Part shown: one piece after another, positions 25,427-34,800 of the stretch
Position numbering within the stretch: the first letter of the stretch is position 1
How the letters are laid out: each line of letters starts with the position of its first letter
Origin: JBKQHQ01 sp052148715
Lineage (GTDB): Bacteria; Pseudomonadota; Alphaproteobacteria; Rhizobiales; Xanthobacteraceae
Assembly: GCA_052148715.1 (NCBI GenBank)
Contig: JBKQHQ010000180.1
Span: 1-48,400, forward strand
Length of the DNA: 48,400 nt
Reading direction: 5' to 3'
Position numbers and translations under genes: made by a program
The notes under the pieces: model-generated
Told to the model about the DNA's origin: nothing
Database searches by the model: none
Seen by the model: only the letters and a program-made list of their open reading frames with translations

Positions 25427-25921
25427 TTAGTTCAGCTTCTTCTTGACGTCATCGACGCCCTTGGCGAGGAGCTCGTCCGCAAGCTTGCCGCGCACCGTCC
25501 GCGTCAAGACCCGCTCGGCCGCCGCGACGGCCGCCTCGGCCGCGGCGGCGCGAACATCGGCCAAGGCCTGCGCCTCCGCCTGAGCGATCTTCGTTTCCGC
25601 CATTTTGGTCCGGCGGACAACGAAATCCTCCATCTTGGCCCTCGCGTCGGTGGCGATCCGCTCGGCCTCGGCCTGAGCGCTCGCAATGATGTCGCTCGCC
25701 TCGCGCTCGGCATCGCGCTGCCGGCGCTGATAGTCCGCAAGCAGCTTTTCGGCCTCATCGCGCAGGCGGCGCGCGTCGTCGAGCTCGGCCTTGATCCGCG
25801 CCTGGCGCTGGTCGAGCGCCGCCAAGAGCTTACGGTGCACGCCCACATACATGAGGATGCCGACAAAGATGAAGAATGCGACCGCAACCCAGAATTCGGG
25901 CTCTAACATCTGCACCCTCAA
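25427..25921 (-). CDS. atpF: ATP synthase subunit b
   Basis: A 164-residue Fo stator subunit. One N-terminal membrane helix (EFWVAVAFFIFVGILMYVGV) is followed by a long Ala/Glu/Arg-rich helix (KLLAALDQRQARIKAELDDA onward) that forms the peripheral stalk dimer with b'. Its ATG overlaps the stop of the b' gene by 4 bp (25918-25921). It is the last gene of the Fo operon. Confidence 0.94.
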   Translation of the reverse strand: MRVQMLEPEFWVAVAFFIFVGILMYVGVHRKLLAALDQRQARIKAELDDARRLRDEAEKLLADYQRRQRDAEREASDIIASAQAEAERIATDARAKMEDFVVRRTKMAETKIAQAEAQALADVRAAAAEAAVAAAERVLTRTVRGKLADELLAKGVDDVKKKLN

Positions 25922-26457
25922 TGCTTGAGTACGTCCTCAACGGCGGCAGCTAACTCTTGCTCCGGCACCAGCGTGCCGATCAGCCGTTCGACGATCGCGC
26001 CGGCTGCCTCGACCGCAATACCGCGCACGTTCGCCATAGCCTGCGTCTTGGTGGCGCTGATCGTGCGCTCCGCCTCGGCGAGCTTGACGTCGAGCTTGCC
26101 CTCGATCGACTTGCGCATCTGCTCGGACTCGGCGAGCTGCTGCTGCCGGGTCTCGGCAGCGATCGCCTGCGCGCGCGTGCGGGCATCGGCGAGCGCCTTC
26201 TCATACGCGTTCATCGCCGCATCGGATCGGTCCTTGAGGCGCTGGGCCTCGGCCAAGTCGCCGGCAATGCGGTTGTGGCGCGCCTCGAGGATCGAGCCCA
26301 CCCGAGGCAAAGCGAGCTTTGCCATAACGACGTAGAGAATGACGAAGGTCAGGCCGAGCCAGACGAGCTGCGCGCCGAAAGTCTCGCGCTGGAACGGCGG
26401 AAAGCTCCCTTTGTGCCCGCCGGGAGCCTCCGTATGCGCCGTCGTGGTTTCAGCCAT
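25918..26457 (-). CDS. atpF': ATP synthase subunit b' (second stalk subunit)
   Basis: A 179-residue homologue of subunit b, found in photosynthetic and other alphaproteobacteria that use a b/b' heterodimer. The N-terminal tail (MAETTTAHTEAPGGHKGSFPPF) is typical, as is the membrane segment FGAQLVWLGLTFVILYVVMAKLALPRVGSIL, followed by a long coiled-coil helix. It lies 30 bp after atpE and overlaps atpF by 4 bp. The gene is also called atpG or atpX in related genomes. Confidence 0.94.
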   Translation of the reverse strand: MAETTTAHTEAPGGHKGSFPPFQRETFGAQLVWLGLTFVILYVVMAKLALPRVGSILEARHNRIAGDLAEAQRLKDRSDAAMNAYEKALADARTRAQAIAAETRQQQLAESEQMRKSIEGKLDVKLAEAERTISATKTQAMANVRGIAVEAAGAIVERLIGTLVPEQELAAAVEDVLKH

Positions 26458-26487
26458 CGAGCGAACCGATGCGAGCGCAGCAGCTGG

Positions 26488-26715
26488 TCACAGCGCGAAC
26501 AACAGCAGCAGCGCGATCAGCAAGGAGAAAATGCCCAGCGCCTCGGTCACGGCGAAGCCGAAAATGAGGTTGCCGAACTGGCCTTGCGCCGCCGACGGAT
26601 TACGCAGCGCTGCCGCCAGGTAGTGGCCGAAGATTGAGCCCACGCCGACGCCGGCGCCACCCATGCCGATGCAGGCGATGCCGGCTCCGATGTACTTCGC
26701 GGCAACTGGATCCAT
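26488..26715 (-). CDS. atpE: ATP synthase subunit c
   Basis: A 75-residue proteolipid that forms the rotor ring of Fo. Two helices are joined by the polar loop RNPSAAQGQ; the glycine-rich first helix (GMGGAGVGVGSIFG) and the proton-carrying E58 in FAVTEALGIF are intact. A Glu rather than Na+-binding residues at this place indicates H+ coupling. Confidence 0.97.
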   Translation of the reverse strand: MDPVAAKYIGAGIACIGMGGAGVGVGSIFGHYLAAALRNPSAAQGQFGNLIFGFAVTEALGIFSLLIALLLLFAL

Positions 26716-26755
26716 GTAAAGCTCCTTCTTGAGGTTTGGCGGGACGATATGGCCG

Positions 26756-27505
26756 TCAGTGGCCCGGGTGAATGGCGTCGTTGAGATAGATGCAGGTGAG
26801 GATGGCGAACACGTAGGCCTGCAGGACCGCCACGAGCGTTTCGAGCGCGGTCAGCGCCACGGTCAGCGCGAGCGGCAGCAGGGCGCCCAGCCAGCCGGCG
26901 ACGCCGAACGCGCTCAGCATGACGACGAAGCCCGCGAACACCTTGAGCGTGATATGGCCGGCCAGCATGTTGGCGAACAGTCGCACGCTGTGCGAGACCG
27001 GCCGGGATAGGAACGACATCACCTCGATGGCCGTGACCAGCGGCAGGATCACGATCGGGACGCCGCTCGGCACGAACAGCTTGAGAAAATGCAGGCCGTT
27101 GCGCCAAAAGCCGTAAATGACCACCGTGAAGAACACGAGCAGGGCGAGCGCCACCGTGATGATGATGTGGCTCGCCACCGTGAAGCCGTACGGGATCAGT
27201 CCCATCACGTTCGTGAAGAGGATGAACATGAACAGCGAGAATACGAGCGGAAAGAAGCGCATCCCCTCGTTGCCCGCCGTGTTGCGGACGGTGCTGGCGA
27301 CGAACTCGTAGGACAGCTCGGCGAGGGACTGCATGCGCCCCGGCACGAGCGCGCGCCGCGCCGTCGCCCCGAGCAGGAACCCTGCGATCAACACCACGGC
27401 AATCGTCATGAACAGGGCGGAATTGGTGAAGGCGAGGCTCCACGCCCCCATCCACCCGATCGTGAACAGCTCGTTGATCTGAAACTGGTGGATAGGATCG
27501 CCCAT
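26756..27505 (-). CDS. atpB: ATP synthase subunit a
   Basis: A 249-residue membrane subunit forming the two half-channels for protons against the c ring. The essential Arg is in SVRLFANMLAGHITLKV, and the C-terminal ALTALETLVAVLQAYVFAILTCIYL helix is conserved. The ATG at 27505 (MGDPIHQFQINEL) is the family start; the frame extends 17 codons further upstream without similarity. It lies 58 bp after atpI. Confidence 0.97.
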   Translation of the reverse strand: MGDPIHQFQINELFTIGWMGAWSLAFTNSALFMTIAVVLIAGFLLGATARRALVPGRMQSLAELSYEFVASTVRNTAGNEGMRFFPLVFSLFMFILFTNVMGLIPYGFTVASHIIITVALALLVFFTVVIYGFWRNGLHFLKLFVPSGVPIVILPLVTAIEVMSFLSRPVSHSVRLFANMLAGHITLKVFAGFVVMLSAFGVAGWLGALLPLALTVALTALETLVAVLQAYVFAILTCIYLNDAIHPGH

Positions 27506-27563
27506 GCCGAATACCTGTATCGCGGTCGCGCCGGTTACTTGAGCCGGCTGGCGCAATGCTCCC

Positions 27564-27932
27564 TTATTGCGGCGGCTTGGTGCCGCTGCCTCGCTCGGCG
27601 ACGACGCCTGCCGCGCGCATCACGTTGAGGACGCCCGCGGCAAAGCCGAGCAACAGAAATACAATCAGCCCCCACGGCGAGGTCGCGAGCCAGCGGTCGA
27701 GCAGCCATCCGAGCGCCGCACCCAGGATGACGCCGCCAACCAGCTCGCTCGAGAGCCGGATGCCGCGTGCAAAAGCCGATCTATCGGCAGTTTGACCTGG
27801 GCCTGCAGCGGGTGTCGGGCTTGGCTGCACTTGGCCGAGCCGATCGCCGAGACGCGCAAGCCTCGCGGAGAGAGCAGCCTCTTCGGACGGCGGGTCCCTG
27901 CGATCTCCGTTATCGCGCGTGCCGTCAGCCAT
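27564..27932 (-). CDS. atpI: ATP synthase protein I
   Basis: A 122-residue protein from the ATG at 27932. The N-terminal half is polar; the second half has two membrane helices (LVGGVILGAALGWLLDRWL and GLIVFLLLGFAAGVLNVMRAAG), the AtpI/Uncl pattern. The protein helps assemble the c ring or import Mg2+ for it. It is the first gene of atpI-B-E-F'-F. The frame is open to 27959, so an earlier start is possible. F1 genes are absent, as expected where F1 and Fo are separate operons. Confidence 0.88.
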   Translation of the reverse strand: MADGTRDNGDRRDPPSEEAALSARLARLGDRLGQVQPSPTPAAGPGQTADRSAFARGIRLSSELVGGVILGAALGWLLDRWLATSPWGLIVFLLLGFAAGVLNVMRAAGVVAERGSGTKPPQ

Positions 27933-28219
27933 GCCTTCGACACTCGCGGACGAACCCAAAAGATCGCACGAAGCCCATCGCCCTTAAAGCCGCGCGGACC
28001 ATAATGAGTGGAGGATTTCAAGTCAAGAAACCGACACTTTCGATCAAAGCGTTGGAATGACAGATCATTTCCTGGCTGGAGAGGCGTCACGCGGCGCCGG
28101 GTCGCAAAGCCATCCGGCCGGATTAATCGCAAGCGGCACCAGGATCATTGGCGTACTTCGCCGCAACATGCGCTAAGATATCGTGTAATTGACGGTGTTG
28201 GGGTGAAGAGGAAGCGCGG

Positions 28220-28684
28220 ATGATCCGCACGGCTCTTGCGGTCCTGCTTGGCGGAGCGGCGCTCGCGCCCTGTGCGCTGGGGCAGAACCCTCCGGCCGAG
28301 AGCGAGGACGGCCGTTACAAGTTCGAGCGGGTGCAGGAGGGGTTTGTCCGGCTCGATAGCCGCACCGGTCAGGTCTCCCTGTGCAGCCCGCACTCGGTCG
28401 GGTGGGCCTGCCAGGGGATGCCCGAGAGCCCGGCCGCGCTCGAAAGCGAGGTCGCCCGGCTGCGGCGCGAGAATGATGCCCTGAAGAAGGAATTATTGGC
28501 GCATGGCCTCGATCTGCCGCCGGGCGCGGCATCAACACCGTCAGAGACGCAGGGCGGCGACCATGATTTGAAGCTGCCGAGCGATGCCGAGCTCGATCGA
28601 GTGATGACGTTCATGGAGAAAGCCTGGCGGCGGCTGGTCGATATGATGATCCATTTGCAGCGGGACGTGATGAAGAAGAGCTGA
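28220..28684 (+). CDS. Exported coiled-coil hypothetical protein
   Basis: A 154-residue protein with a signal peptide (MIRTALAVLLGGAALAPCALG, cleavage near QNPPA), a short domain with GRYKFERVQEGFVRLDSRTGQVSLC and a second Cys in SVGWACQGM, then a heptad coiled coil (ALESEVARLRRENDALKKELLAHG). The C-terminal helix is amphipathic (DRVMTFMEKAWRRLVDMMIH). The YKFERVQEGFVRLD.RTGQVS(L/T)C pattern is shared, from memory, by uncharacterised alphaproteobacterial proteins. It precedes yjbQ by 3 bp, so the two are likely one transcript. Confidence 0.8.
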   Translation: MIRTALAVLLGGAALAPCALGQNPPAESEDGRYKFERVQEGFVRLDSRTGQVSLCSPHSVGWACQGMPESPAALESEVARLRRENDALKKELLAHGLDLPPGAASTPSETQGGDHDLKLPSDAELDRVMTFMEKAWRRLVDMMIHLQRDVMKKS

Positions 28685-28687
28685 CGC

Positions 28688-29137
28688 GTGTCCGCCGCCA
28701 CCATCACACCCGTCCAGGTGGTCGCTACCGCGACGCTGTCGATCGACACCAAAGGGGCGGGTTTCACGGAGCTGACGGACGCCGCCGCGCGCTTCGTTGC
28801 GCAAATCGAGGCGGGCGAGGGCACCCTCTTCCTGTTCCTGCGACATACCTCGGCTTCGCTCCTGATCCAGGAAAACGCCGACGCCGATGTCCGCGCGGAC
28901 CTTACGACCGCGCTGAACCGTCTGGCGCCGGTCGATGCCGGTTGGCAGCATGACGTGGAAGGTCCCGACGACATGCCGGCCCATGTAAAAGCCATGCTCA
29001 CCGGAGTGTCGCTGTTCGTCCCGGTGATCGGCGGGACCTTGGCGCTCGGCACGTGGCAGGGCATCTATCTCCTAGAGCATCGTGCCCGGCCGCATCGACG
29101 CGAAATTGTGCTGCAATTCATCGGTAGCAAGCGGTGA
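28688..29137 (+). CDS. yjbQ: YjbQ/UPF0047 family protein
   Basis: A 149-residue protein of the UPF0047 family, a small trimeric fold with a bound metal ion; E. coli YjbQ has weak thiamine-phosphate-synthase activity when overproduced, and the natural role is open. The signatures HTSASLLIQENADADVR, HDVEGPDDMPAHVKAML and GTWQGIYLLEHR are all intact. It starts with GTG, 3 bp after the preceding stop. Confidence 0.94.
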   Translation: MSAATITPVQVVATATLSIDTKGAGFTELTDAAARFVAQIEAGEGTLFLFLRHTSASLLIQENADADVRADLTTALNRLAPVDAGWQHDVEGPDDMPAHVKAMLTGVSLFVPVIGGTLALGTWQGIYLLEHRARPHRREIVLQFIGSKR

Positions 29138-29339
29138 CCGCCGGATCGCATGTGTCGCCGCATGGCCTCGCCGGAGCTTACGCGGCCGATGGCGCTGCTC
29201 CGGAGGGCCCGGGTAGGGGCTTGCGTTGTCGCAAGCGCAGCGAAACAATGGTTGTCAGGCGGCTGATTTGCGCGCGCTTGCGCAGCCGGCCGCGGAGCTG
29301 GAGCGTCAGCGTTACGGCGAGGATTGCTCCAGCCGGAGG

Positions 29340-30035
29340 ATGCCGGAGGCCTCGTCATTGGAGTCATCTGCCTCTTATAGGCTGCTCATAGCCGACGATC
29401 ACCCGCTGTTTCGGGGTGCATTGAGCGAGGCCATCTCCGCCCTGTTCGACCGCGTCGAGATTGCCGAAGCCGGTACCTTCGACCAGGTCGCCAAGCTGCT
29501 CGACAGCGGCGGGGAAGTCGACCTCATCCTGCTCGACTTGACCATGCCCGGGGTTCGCGGCTTCTCCGGGCTCATGTATCTGCGCGCGCAATATTCCAGC
29601 GTGCCGATCGTGATCGTGTCGGCGAGCGACGAGCCGTCGGTGATCCGCCGCTGCATGGATTTCGGCGCATCCGGCTTCATCCCCAAGACGCTCGGCATCG
29701 AATCCATGCGGGCGGCGATCGTGTGCGTGCTGGAGGGCGGAGTCTGGACGCCGCCCGATATCGATCTGCGATCGGGATCGGATTCCGGGACGGTCGAGCT
29801 GATGGGCCGGCTCGCCACGCTGACGCCGCAGCAGGTGCGGGTGCTGATGATGCTTTCGGAAGGTCTGTTGAACAAGCAGATCGCGTATGAGCTCTCAGTG
29901 TCGGAGGCAACCGTGAAGGCCCATGTTTCGGCGATCTTGCAGAAATTGGGCGTGGAAAGCCGCACCCAGGCGGTGATCGCCGCCGCGAAGATCGAGCAAG
30001 GCCAATGGCCGTCGATCGCGCCGCAAGCCGGTTGA
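29340..30035 (+). CDS. LuxR-family response regulator (NarL/CrbR-like)
   Basis: A 231-residue response regulator. The receiver has acidic residues D19/D20 (IADDHPLF), phosphorylation site D66 (LILLDLTMPG) and K116 (FIPKTLG). The C-terminal LuxR HTH reads LTPQQVRVLMMLSEGLLNKQ, then IAYELSVSEATVKAHVSAIL. The ATG at 29340 has GGAGG directly against it, while a TTG at 29358 has the same GGAGG at a proper 8-nt distance, so the protein may begin at that TTG. It is 2 kb from a transporter-like hybrid kinase (31814-35329). Such SSS-kinases pair with LuxR regulators in the CrbSR acetate-response systems, so that kinase is the likely partner. Confidence 0.9.
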   Translation: MPEASSLESSASYRLLIADDHPLFRGALSEAISALFDRVEIAEAGTFDQVAKLLDSGGEVDLILLDLTMPGVRGFSGLMYLRAQYSSVPIVIVSASDEPSVIRRCMDFGASGFIPKTLGIESMRAAIVCVLEGGVWTPPDIDLRSGSDSGTVELMGRLATLTPQQVRVLMMLSEGLLNKQIAYELSVSEATVKAHVSAILQKLGVESRTQAVIAAAKIEQGQWPSIAPQAG

Positions 30036-30053
30036 GAGCGCGGGCGTTCCGGG

Positions 30054-30689
30054 TCAGAGCATCACCAAGCCAAGATGGGCCGCCTTGGCGACCGCTTCGG
30101 TACGGCTGTCGGCATCGAGCTTGCCGAGAATGGCGGCGACGTGAAATTTGACGGTGTGGAAGGAGATTCCCAGCCGACGCGCGATGGCCTTGTTGGAAGC
30201 GCCGTCGGCCATGGCGGCGAGCACCTCGAGCTCACGCTTGGTCAGGAGCGGACGGCCTTCTGCATCGCGGGTCGGGAGCGTGTCGGGATCCGGCGATTTT
30301 TCCGCTAGGAAGGTTTCAAGCAGGCCAGGCGGCAAGACGACGAGGCCGTTGGTCGCCGCGGCAATCGATGCCAGGATTTCGGCAGGACTGGCCGAGCGAG
30401 GAATGATGGCCTTCGCCCCGGCGCCAAGCGCGTCGAGACCTCCCTCGTCTGTCTCGCCGATCAGGACGATGAAGGCCGTGCCGGGATGCCGGACGAGCCA
30501 ATCATTCAGCTGCTCCCGCTGTGGCGCATCGGCGAGAACGGCATCGACCCGATCGCGTTCGATCCATTGGCTTAGGGTTTGCGGGCTGGCCGTGGCGCCG
30601 AGCAAGGCGACGCCCGGCTGCTCCCGCACGCACCGTTCGAGCCTGCTGCGCAGGCTCGAATCGGCAGTGTAGATGGCGACGGCGGGCAT
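30054..30689 (-). CDS. LuxR-family regulator with degenerate receiver
   Basis: A 211-residue protein with the NarL layout. The receiver is worn: the acidic cluster is reduced to D10 (IYTADSS), the phosphosite region reads DAVLADAPQ with D54, and the conserved Lys is Arg (R98, IIPRSASP). The C-terminal HTH (LTKRELEVLAAMADGASNKA, then IARRLGISFHTVKFHVAAIL) is complete, so DNA binding should be normal while phosphorylation control may be lost. It is tail-to-tail with the 29340 regulator and 49 bp upstream of it on the other strand follows the pseudo-protease gene, likely in one transcript with it. Confidence 0.88.
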   Translation of the reverse strand: MPAVAIYTADSSLRSRLERCVREQPGVALLGATASPQTLSQWIERDRVDAVLADAPQREQLNDWLVRHPGTAFIVLIGETDEGGLDALGAGAKAIIPRSASPAEILASIAAATNGLVVLPPGLLETFLAEKSPDPDTLPTRDAEGRPLLTKRELEVLAAMADGASNKAIARRLGISFHTVKFHVAAILGKLDADSRTEAVAKAAHLGLVML

Positions 30690-30738
30690 GGGCGCAGGGC
30701 CTCGTCAGCACGGACCCGGCGTCGGTCCAAGACAATCC

Positions 30739-31650
30739 TTACGTCAGCGGACGCTCGCCAATGACCACCGCCAGCGGGGCGGCGACGCCGCCGCGCAGCA
30801 GCTGCAAGTCGACGCTCGTGCCGGGGCTCTCCGGTCCGAGCAGGTGCATCACGTCACGCACCCGTTCGACCGGCTTGCCGTTCCATGTCGTGATAATGTC
30901 GCCTACCAGCAAGCCGTGACGCGCTCCTGGTCCGTCGGGATCGATGCTCGCCACGAGAACGCCGCGCTTGCTCTCGCTAGGCCCGGCGCCACCGGTCTGA
31001 CGCGGCAAGCGCACGTGTTGCAGGCCGGCGCCGAGATATCCGCGGCTGACATGTCCCTTGGCCAGGAGCTGATCGACCGCGCGGTCGATCGTCGACTTCG
31101 GGATTGCCAAGACCCGCCGGCGAGGCCCGGTTACGACCATGCCCAGCACCCGGCCCTCGCAATCGATGAGGGCGCCGCCCTCGGCGGCGGGGCTGAGCGC
31201 AAGATCAAGACGCAGCAGACAGTCGATGGTGCCGCCGCGCATGCTGTGCCACGCGCCGCCGACAAAAGCGACGATACCAAGGCTAGCAACGGGCGCGCCG
31301 TCGTGCCCGCCGACCGCAAGCACGGCGTGGCCCGCGCGCAGCGATGCCGCGTCCGCCGTTTCCACCGCCGGCATTCCATCCGGCGCAAAGCGGAGCACGG
31401 CTACGTCGGTCGACGGGTCACGCCCCGCCAGCGTGGCGGCCACCTTGCGGCCGCCGGGGAGCACGATGGCGAGATCCTCGTCCCGCTCCAAAACCTCTTC
31501 AGCCGTCACGATGACGCCGGGGCGCCAATGAATGCCGCTCGATGCATATCGTCCCCCTCCGTGCACGGCGACGATGCCGGGCGCGGTACGCGCGACCAGC
31601 TGCGCGGTGTGCTCCGAAAAGGCGACGAGGGGATTGTTAGACTCGGCCAT
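30739..31650 (-). CDS. HtrA/DegP-like serine protease homologue lacking catalytic residues, with PDZ
   Basis: A 303-residue trypsin-fold protein with a C-terminal PDZ domain (about 200-300: RGYLGAGLQHVRLP, then GARHGLLVGDIITTWNGKPV). The S1C layout is clear, but the catalytic His position reads TAEEV (E52) instead of TxxHV, and the GNSGG Ser is AAEGG (E157). Only D82 (DPSTDVAVLR) is kept. It therefore should not cleave peptide bonds and may bind partners through the PDZ. There is no signal peptide, so it is probably cytoplasmic. It is placed between two LuxR regulators and the SSS-hybrid kinase and reads in the same direction as the kinase (164 bp apart). Confidence 0.88.
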   Translation of the reverse strand: MAESNNPLVAFSEHTAQLVARTAPGIVAVHGGGRYASSGIHWRPGVIVTAEEVLERDEDLAIVLPGGRKVAATLAGRDPSTDVAVLRFAPDGMPAVETADAASLRAGHAVLAVGGHDGAPVASLGIVAFVGGAWHSMRGGTIDCLLRLDLALSPAAEGGALIDCEGRVLGMVVTGPRRRVLAIPKSTIDRAVDQLLAKGHVSRGYLGAGLQHVRLPRQTGGAGPSESKRGVLVASIDPDGPGARHGLLVGDIITTWNGKPVERVRDVMHLLGPESPGTSVDLQLLRGGVAAPLAVVIGERPLT

Positions 31651-31813
31651 GTTGAAAACCTCCGAAACTTGGCATGGCCGCGATATGGCACGCAGGTGCG
31701 GCGGCGACTACTGACCACATGGCCGGGTCGCGGCTTTCAGCAAGGCTCCGCATTCATCGATTGCATCGCGTTTGCGACAGAGAGCCCGTTGCGCCGATCA
31801 GCGGCTCTCGCCG

Positions 31814-34800
31814 TCACTCGGCGGCGACCACGCGCTGCGCGCGCCACTGGGCAAGGAGCGCCCGCAAGGCCGCCGGCTTCACCGGTTTGCTGAGGACCGC
31901 GATGCCCCGCGCCCGTGCCTGCGTCCGCAGGCGCGGGTCTTGGTCGGCGGTGATGAGAATCGCCGGCATGTCGGGACCGAAGCGCTGTCGCAATTCGATG
32001 ATCGCCTCGATGCCGTTGCCTTGATCGAGGTGATAGTCGACGAGAAAGCCATTGAGCTGCACCCCCGCGTCGGCGCTGGCGGCAAGGGCTTGCGCCAGAT
32101 CCCCAGCCTTGACGACGCGGCAGCCCCAGCCGCCGAGCAACGCCGCCGTTCCGGCGACGATGGCCGGCTCGTTGTCGAGGCACAAGACGACGGTGCCCGC
32201 GAGTTCGCCGGGGTCGACGCGAACGACGGCGCGTTCCGGCATCGCGCTGGTCGCTTCGGCGGTAATCGGCACGGCAACCGAAAAGTGCGATCCGCGCCCA
32301 ACTTCCGATGCGAGATCCACCTCGTGGTCGAGAACGCGGGCAATCCGCTCCACGATGGAGAGCCCAAGCCCGAGCCCGCGGGCCACTTGCGCTCCTTGAT
32401 CGAGGCGATGAAATTCCTGGAAGATGGTGCGCGTCTTGGACGCCGGTATGCCGAGGCCCGTATCGTAAACGCTGATCCGCAGCCTGGCGCCCTCGCGTCG
32501 GCAACCGACCAGAACGCGGCCATCGAGCGTATATTTGATCGCATTGGAAACGAGATTCTGTAGCAGGCGCCGCAACAGGCGTCGATCCGATCGCACCGCC
32601 GCCGAGCTCTTCACAAATACGAGTTTTAGACCCTTTGCCCGCGCCAGCGGAGCGAATTCGACCTCGATCCGCCGCAGCAGATCTTGAATATTGACGCTCG
32701 AGAGTTCCGGCTGCATGACGCCGGCATCGAGACGCGAAATGTCGAGCAGGGCGCCGAAAATCTCCTCCACGGCCTCGAGCGAGGCGTCGATGTTGCCGAT
32801 CAGGTCGCTCTCCGCACCCGGTCCTTGGCGTTCGACCAGGCTCGTGACATAGAGCCGCGCTGCATTGAGTGGCTGCAGGATGTCGTGGCTTGCTGCCGCC
32901 AGGAAGCGGGTCTTTGAGATGTTGGCCTCGTCGGCGTCCGCTTTGGCGCGGGCGAGCTCGGAATTGAGCCGTGTCAGTTCCTCCGTGCGTATTTGCACCC
33001 GTCGTTCGAGCGTCTCGTTGGCACGCTCCAGGGCCTCGGCCGCCTCGACGCTCGGCGTGATATCGGTGAAGGTCGTGACAATGCCGCCGTCGGGCATGCG
33101 ATTTGAGCGAACCTCGATGACGAGGCCGCCGTCGTTGCGCCGCTCGAGAAACGGCTCAGTCCCTGCGAGATAGCCGGCCATTCGCTCGCGCACGACGACG
33201 GCGAGCTCGTCGCGGACGCCGCTGCGCTCGGCATTGAAGCGAACGATTTGCTCGAGTCCGATGCCGGCCCGCGTCAGCTCCGGTGGCAGGTCGATGATCT
33301 CGCCAAAACGGCGGTTCCAGCAGATCAATTGCAAGTCCTTATCGAACACGGCGATCCCTTGACGAACATGATCAAGGGCGGTCTGCAGGATCTCGCGGTC
33401 GTAGTGGATCGCGGTGTTGGCGTCGTCGAGCAGCTTCAGCGCCGCCTTGGTCGACACGGTGCGTTTGCGCAGCAGCAGCGAGAGGACGAAGCGCGAGGAC
33501 GCGGCGCCGATGGCGGAGGCGAGCAGATGCTCGGCGTGGCGCAGCAGCTGGAAGTCGGCATCGGCTTGCGACTCGAGGCTGATGCCGCGACTGCGCGCAA
33601 AGCTTTCGAACGACGTGCGCGTTCGTTCCTCACCAATATAGCGGGCGACCGCCGTGGCAAGCTCCTCGACCGTTACCGAGGAGCGCCACAGTCGAAGACT
33701 GGGGGTCGGCGCCAGCGTCGAGGGTACGAACAAATTCGCCTGCAGGCTTTCGATCGCGGTCGGCGCCCGTGCGAGCGAGAAACCGATATAAGCCAAGACG
33801 TTGAGGCCGAGGCTCCACACGACCCCATGCTCCAGCGGCGGCAGCTCGACGCCGAGCAGACCTTCCGGCCGCAGCAATGCGATGGCGAACGGACCCTCAT
33901 GCAGTATCCATTCGCCGACAATGCCGACATCGGCAAAGCTCGGGAGCAGCAGAGTGTAGGCCCATACCAGAATGCCAACCGTCATTCCCGCAATGGCGCC
34001 GGCGGCGGTCGCGCGCCGCCACACCAAGCCGCCGAAAAAGGCGGGCGCGAGCTGGGCGAGCGCTGCGAAGGACAACAACCCGATCGAGGCAAGCTGGGCC
34101 TCCGCGGCCGAGCGGTAGTAGAGATAGGCGAGCAGCAGGATCGCAAAGATGGCGATCCGGCGCACCGTCAGCAGCAGCGTGCCGACGTCCCCTCGCTCGG
34201 CAATGAAGCCGTGCCGTTGCTGGAGTATCAGCGGCACGACGATATCGTTCGAGATCATGATCGCGAGCGCGACCGACTCGACAATGACCATGGCGGTCGC
34301 GGCGGAGAGACCGCCGACAAAGGCGATGATGGTGACGATGTGCGAGCCCGCCGCGAGCGGCAGCGCCAGCACGAACATGTCGCTGTCGACCTGGCCCGCC
34401 GGAAACGTCAGCAGGCCGGCAATGGCGATCGGCACCACGAACAAATTGATGAGCACGAGGTACAGCGGAAACAGCCAGGCGGCCCGCTTGATCTCGGCTT
34501 CGTTGTTGTTCTCGACCACGGTGACGTGAAATTGGCGCGGCAGCAGGACAATCGCGCCCAGCGACAATAGGGTCATGGCGACGAACATTCCGGGGCGTAT
34601 TTCGCGCGTCAGCGCGGCCGCCGTGTCGTTGCGTCGCATGGCTTGTGTGAACAGGTCGACCGGTCCGTCAAACATCCAGAAGGTGACGAAGGCACCGACA
34701 GCTACGAAGCAGACGAGCTTCACGATCGACTCGGTCGCCACTGCCAGCATCAGCCCATGTTGATGCTCGGTGGCGTCGATGTGGCGGGTGCCGAACAGCA

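Noticed and set aside
33248..34570. 440-codon plus-strand frame within the hybrid kinase gene
   Set aside because: It is antisense to the symporter domain and shows no family similarity; it is an effect of GC-rich codons.
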